From an uncultured Alphaproteobacteria bacterium (GTDB lineage Bacteria; Pseudomonadota; Alphaproteobacteria; RF32; CAG-239): a stretch of 64,000 nucleotides of DNA. The DNA lies in assembly GCA_934271465.1 (NCBI GenBank), contig CAKQRQ010000009.1:1-64000 (forward strand). The letters are read 5' to 3'. The translations under genes were made by a program, and so were the position numbers. Of this stretch, positions 61,851 to 64,000 are shown piece after piece (within the stretch, counting starts at the first letter, position 1; every line of letters starts with the position of its first letter). The notes beneath the pieces are model-generated. The model was given only the letters and a program-made list of their open reading frames with translations. It was not told where the DNA came from and searched no databases.

Positions 61851-62633
61851 TCAAAACAGAGTCTTGCGGACGAGAACATCATCCATTCTCTTTTCGGCCA
61901 ATTTGCAATAGTCTTTGCTGCTGTCTATTCCGACAAAGCGGCGCTTGAGTTTGAGCGCGGCCACGCCGGTCGTTCCGCTGCCCATAAACGGGTCAAACAC
62001 AACCGCGTCGGGCTCGGTCGAGGCGGTAATAATCCGCTCGAGCAGCGCCAAAGGTTTTTGCGTGGGGTGTTTGCCGAATTTTTTCTCCTCAGGCGGCGTT
62101 GCGGCAATCGCCCAAACCGTGCGCATTTGATGGTGCGGCTTTTTGAGGACGTCTTTCGGGAAATCGCCGTCTTTCATGGCCGGATAATTAAAATAGTGTT
62201 TGGCTTTTGAGCTTTTGCGCGCCCACAGCAGGCTTTCGTGGCTGGCCGTAAAATATTTGCACGACAGGTTCGGACTGGCGTTTGGCTTGAACCAGATGAC
62301 ATCGTTCAGGATATGAAACCCAAGCTGCATCATCGCATAGCCGCAGGGGTGGATGCTGTGATAAGTGCCCGACACCCAAATTGTGCCGTTGGGTTTGAGC
62401 AGCCTTTTGCATTCTGCCAGCCAGCGTTTATGAAACTCAAAATTGGCCTCTATCCCCTGACAATAATCCCATCTTCCTTTGTTAATCGACACCAGTTTGC
62501 CGTTTTGACAGCTTGTGCCGACGTTTGAAATCAGATACGGCGGGTCGACAAAAATCATATCAAAACTTTCGTCAGGCAATGTTTTCATTACCTCAAAACT
62601 ATCCTGACAATATATTTGATAAGCCTTGTCCAT
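61851..62633 (-). CDS. Solitary DNA adenine methyltransferase (DpnA-like)
   Basis: 260 residues from the ATG at 62633; the frame continues to 62690. A beta-class N6-adenine methylase: motif IV DPPY (residues 30-33), C-terminal motif I FDPFMGSGTTGVAAL, and KHPTQKPLALLERII. The stretch after DPPY (LISNVGTSCQNGKLVSINKG, then RWD) closely follows DpnA, the single-strand-capable GATC methylase of DpnII systems, so GATC is the likely target. No restriction gene is adjacent. CcrM (GANTC) is longer with a C-terminal extension, which is absent here. Confidence 0.88.
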   Translation of the reverse strand: MDKAYQIYCQDSFEVMKTLPDESFDMIFVDPPYLISNVGTSCQNGKLVSINKGRWDYCQGIEANFEFHKRWLAECKRLLKPNGTIWVSGTYHSIHPCGYAMMQLGFHILNDVIWFKPNASPNLSCKYFTASHESLLWARKSSKAKHYFNYPAMKDGDFPKDVLKKPHHQMRTVWAIAATPPEEKKFGKHPTQKPLALLERIITASTEPDAVVFDPFMGSGTTGVAALKLKRRFVGIDSSKDYCKLAEKRMDDVLVRKTLF

Positions 62634-62725
62634 CTGTTTTCTCCATTTGCCGCGGGGTTGATTTTTTGTTAGTATAATGCTTTTTGACACAAGGTTGCAA
62701 CCTTAATTTAGGCTTAATCCATAAC

Positions 62726-62756
62726 AAAAACCCGCCTTGGGGAAAAGCGGGTTTTT
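62726..62756 (-). terminator. Terminator of the 62778 gene
   Basis: AAAAACCCGC and GCGGGTTTTT form a perfect 10-bp stem around an eleven-base loop, with T's on both strands. Confidence 0.88.
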
Positions 62757-62777
62757 GAATTATGGGGTTATAGAGGT

Positions 62778-63245
62778 TTATTTGACTTCTTGGAGGAGAA
62801 TTTCGTTATCGTCAACAACCTCTACACGCTCAGGCTCCTGATTATAAGGGACTTTTTCATAAGAGACCTGAGAATAAGTTTTGGGCTCGTAAACGGTTTT
62901 GTAAGTTGTCTTTTTATAGACAATCTCTACGGGTTCGCGTGTTTCCGAAATCTTTGTTTCGCACGAATTGCCGCATCCGCAAGATCCCTTCACTTGCTGG
63001 CAGCCGCAAGGAGATTTTGCCTTTTGCCCATAGAGGCAGGCGCTCCGGCGGGCAGCCGGTTTGGCAACAGGACGCTGGGTGTTTCTGTAAACATAACGAT
63101 AGCAGGTCTTGCCGTCAAAATAGTCACAATCGGGTTGAGCCATGCGTGTTTCTGGATAAGAAGCCATCTGAGCTTCTCTTTCGCACTCAAAGCAGGCGCA
63201 AGCCGAAACCATTACACTCAAAGCAACAATCAAAAGTTTTTTCAT
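62778..63245 (-). CDS. Cys-rich lipoprotein of unknown function
   Basis: 155 residues. Signal with lipobox SVMVSAC (Cys about 16), followed by further Cys in ACFECERE, and a cluster of Cys (CGCQQVKGSCGCGNSC) near residues 84-99. The C-terminal part is Tyr/Lys/Glu-rich with repeats (KKTTYKTVYEPKTYSQVSYE, 'TYxxVxYE' units). Probably outer-membrane anchored and disulfide-linked or metal-binding. No family recognised. Confidence 0.68.
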   Translation of the reverse strand: MKKLLIVALSVMVSACACFECEREAQMASYPETRMAQPDCDYFDGKTCYRYVYRNTQRPVAKPAARRSACLYGQKAKSPCGCQQVKGSCGCGNSCETKISETREPVEIVYKKTTYKTVYEPKTYSQVSYEKVPYNQEPERVEVVDDNEILLQEVK

Positions 63246-63397
63246 CTTTTTTATTCCCTTTTACAAACTAAAATGTTTTGTCCATTTTTGTAATTTTTGT
63301 TTAATATAACCTTTTTATTAAAAAAATCAAGCCTTTTTTATCATTTTTTTGTCATTTTTTCAAAAAAACTCTTTTTTTCCGCTCGAAAAACCTTTGT

Positions 63398-63865
63398 TTA
63401 TTTGGCTTTTGGCGCCGGAAAGTGAAGAATTTTTTTCTTGTTAACAGGCTTTTGGGCGACTTCGGGCTTATATCCGCCGTCCGTGCAGACCAGCTTGTCC
63501 GCATCATAGATTTTGCATTTGACGGGAGTTTTAGACTCTTCTTCAACCAAATCGCCGTCCGCATCGCGGGTATAAACCTGCGTGTTGCACCCGAGCTGGC
63601 CGCAGTTAAACGGCGCATCCAAGATAAACACATACTTGCCGTCAGGATATTTGGTTACATAAAAATCATCAAATTTGACCTCTAAGGGCAATTCATCGGA
63701 GGCCGGCCCGAACGAACCGTCAAAGATATGCGCCGTTTCTTCTTTGGTAATTTCCAACTCGTCCAAATTGTCGCTGGCGGCATTATAAAACAAATATATC
63801 TCACCGGCTTTCGACGCTGAGACAAAGGCCAGAGCCACCAAAAAACTTATTATTCCGCGTTTCAT
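63398..63865 (-). CDS. Secreted hypothetical protein
   Basis: 155 residues with a Sec signal (cut after SASKAG, about residue 20). The mature part is acidic with four Cys (NCGQLGCN, PVKCKIYDADKLVC), perhaps two disulfides, and a basic Pro/Lys tail. No family recognised. Confidence 0.65.
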   Translation of the reverse strand: MKRGIISFLVALAFVSASKAGEIYLFYNAASDNLDELEITKEETAHIFDGSFGPASDELPLEVKFDDFYVTKYPDGKYVFILDAPFNCGQLGCNTQVYTRDADGDLVEEESKTPVKCKIYDADKLVCTDGGYKPEVAQKPVNKKKILHFPAPKAK

Positions 63866-63986
63866 CCTCTCAAAACTCCTTTGATGTTTTTCTTAAATAT
63901 TAGAAAAGAAAAGTTAAAAATTAAATACTTTTTTACAAAATTGTGGTTAAAAATGACTATTATTACTTTTTGCGGGAGATAAACTG

Positions 63987-64000
63987 ATGAAATTATCCAA
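63987..64000 (+). CDS. Possible start of a plus-strand gene, cut by the window end
   Basis: ATG AAA TTA TCC follows GGGAG eight bases upstream. Only four codons are visible, so the product is unknown. Confidence 0.35.

Noticed and set aside
61575..62210. 211-codon plus-strand frame with 11-residue repeats (IFTFxK)
   Set aside because: The repeats arise from the 33-bp DNA array (11 codons each); the frame is a shadow of the methylase and AAA genes.

Overview
The window looks like a chromosomal segment of an alphaproteobacterium of moderate GC, probably an uncultured host-associated lineage. The lineage call is an inference from gene content: a FlaF-type flagellin regulator, a sigma-54 type promoter in front of a hook gene, an ELM1-like protein, a bactofilin paired with an M23 peptidase, and an RND pump operon in alphaproteobacterial style. 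No rRNA or phylogenetic marker set was available to confirm it.

Layout. 0-8.7 kb: a membrane protein and infC (apparently starting at AUA) on the minus strand, a three-gene RND efflux operon on the plus strand, then a lipoprotein and a GST on the minus strand. 8.8-19.7 kb: tRNA-Leu, flaF, a periplasmic solute-binding-like protein, an M23 peptidase/bactofilin pair, a large Cys-rich secreted protein preceded by two mirror-image palindromes, a hook gene with a textbook sigma-54 promoter, a GtrA protein, a Lys-rich DUF2934 protein and a second M23 peptidase. 19.9-21.8 kb: tRNA-Asp and an ELM1-like protein.

21.9-39.9 kb: a phage-derived block. From 36.25 down to 21.9 kb, nearly all on the minus strand, come terminase small and large subunits, a phage-borne GroES, portal, a small protein, scaffold, capsid, a neck protein, head-tail adaptor, a stabilisation/tail-hub protein, a GNAT acetyltransferase, an Ala/Gln-rich virion protein, two collar-domain tail fibres, a tail-fibre assembly-like protein, and a lysis cassette (holin, GH24 endolysin, small lipoprotein, two nested spanin-like genes). 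Beyond the terminase end lie two secreted-protein genes with a duplicated promoter/leader, a hypothetical gene, an S24-type repressor with operator-like palindromes, and a small gene. No integrase, replication gene or tail-tube/tape-measure gene is visible, so this is a short-tailed (podovirus-like) module that is either a defective prophage or a domesticated particle-producing cluster.

39.9-64 kb: housekeeping and accessory genes: ileS (type 2), eno, a dCMP deaminase, a LuxR-type response regulator, a D-Ala-D-Ala dipeptidase and class I amidotransferase-like hydrolase downstream of a Bat (aerotolerance) operon, tyrS, anmK, a membrane protein behind a strong promoter, an Aas-like acyltransferase/acyl-ACP synthetase, an operon of an AAA/DUF4143 ATPase, a nucleotide-sugar epimerase and an Ogt-like protein lacking the catalytic Cys, then a solitary DpnA-like methylase and two secreted proteins. 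Four repeats at exactly 33-bp spacing sit before the AAA gene. Several genes concern the cell wall (two M23 peptidases, bactofilin, VanX-like dipeptidase, AnmK).
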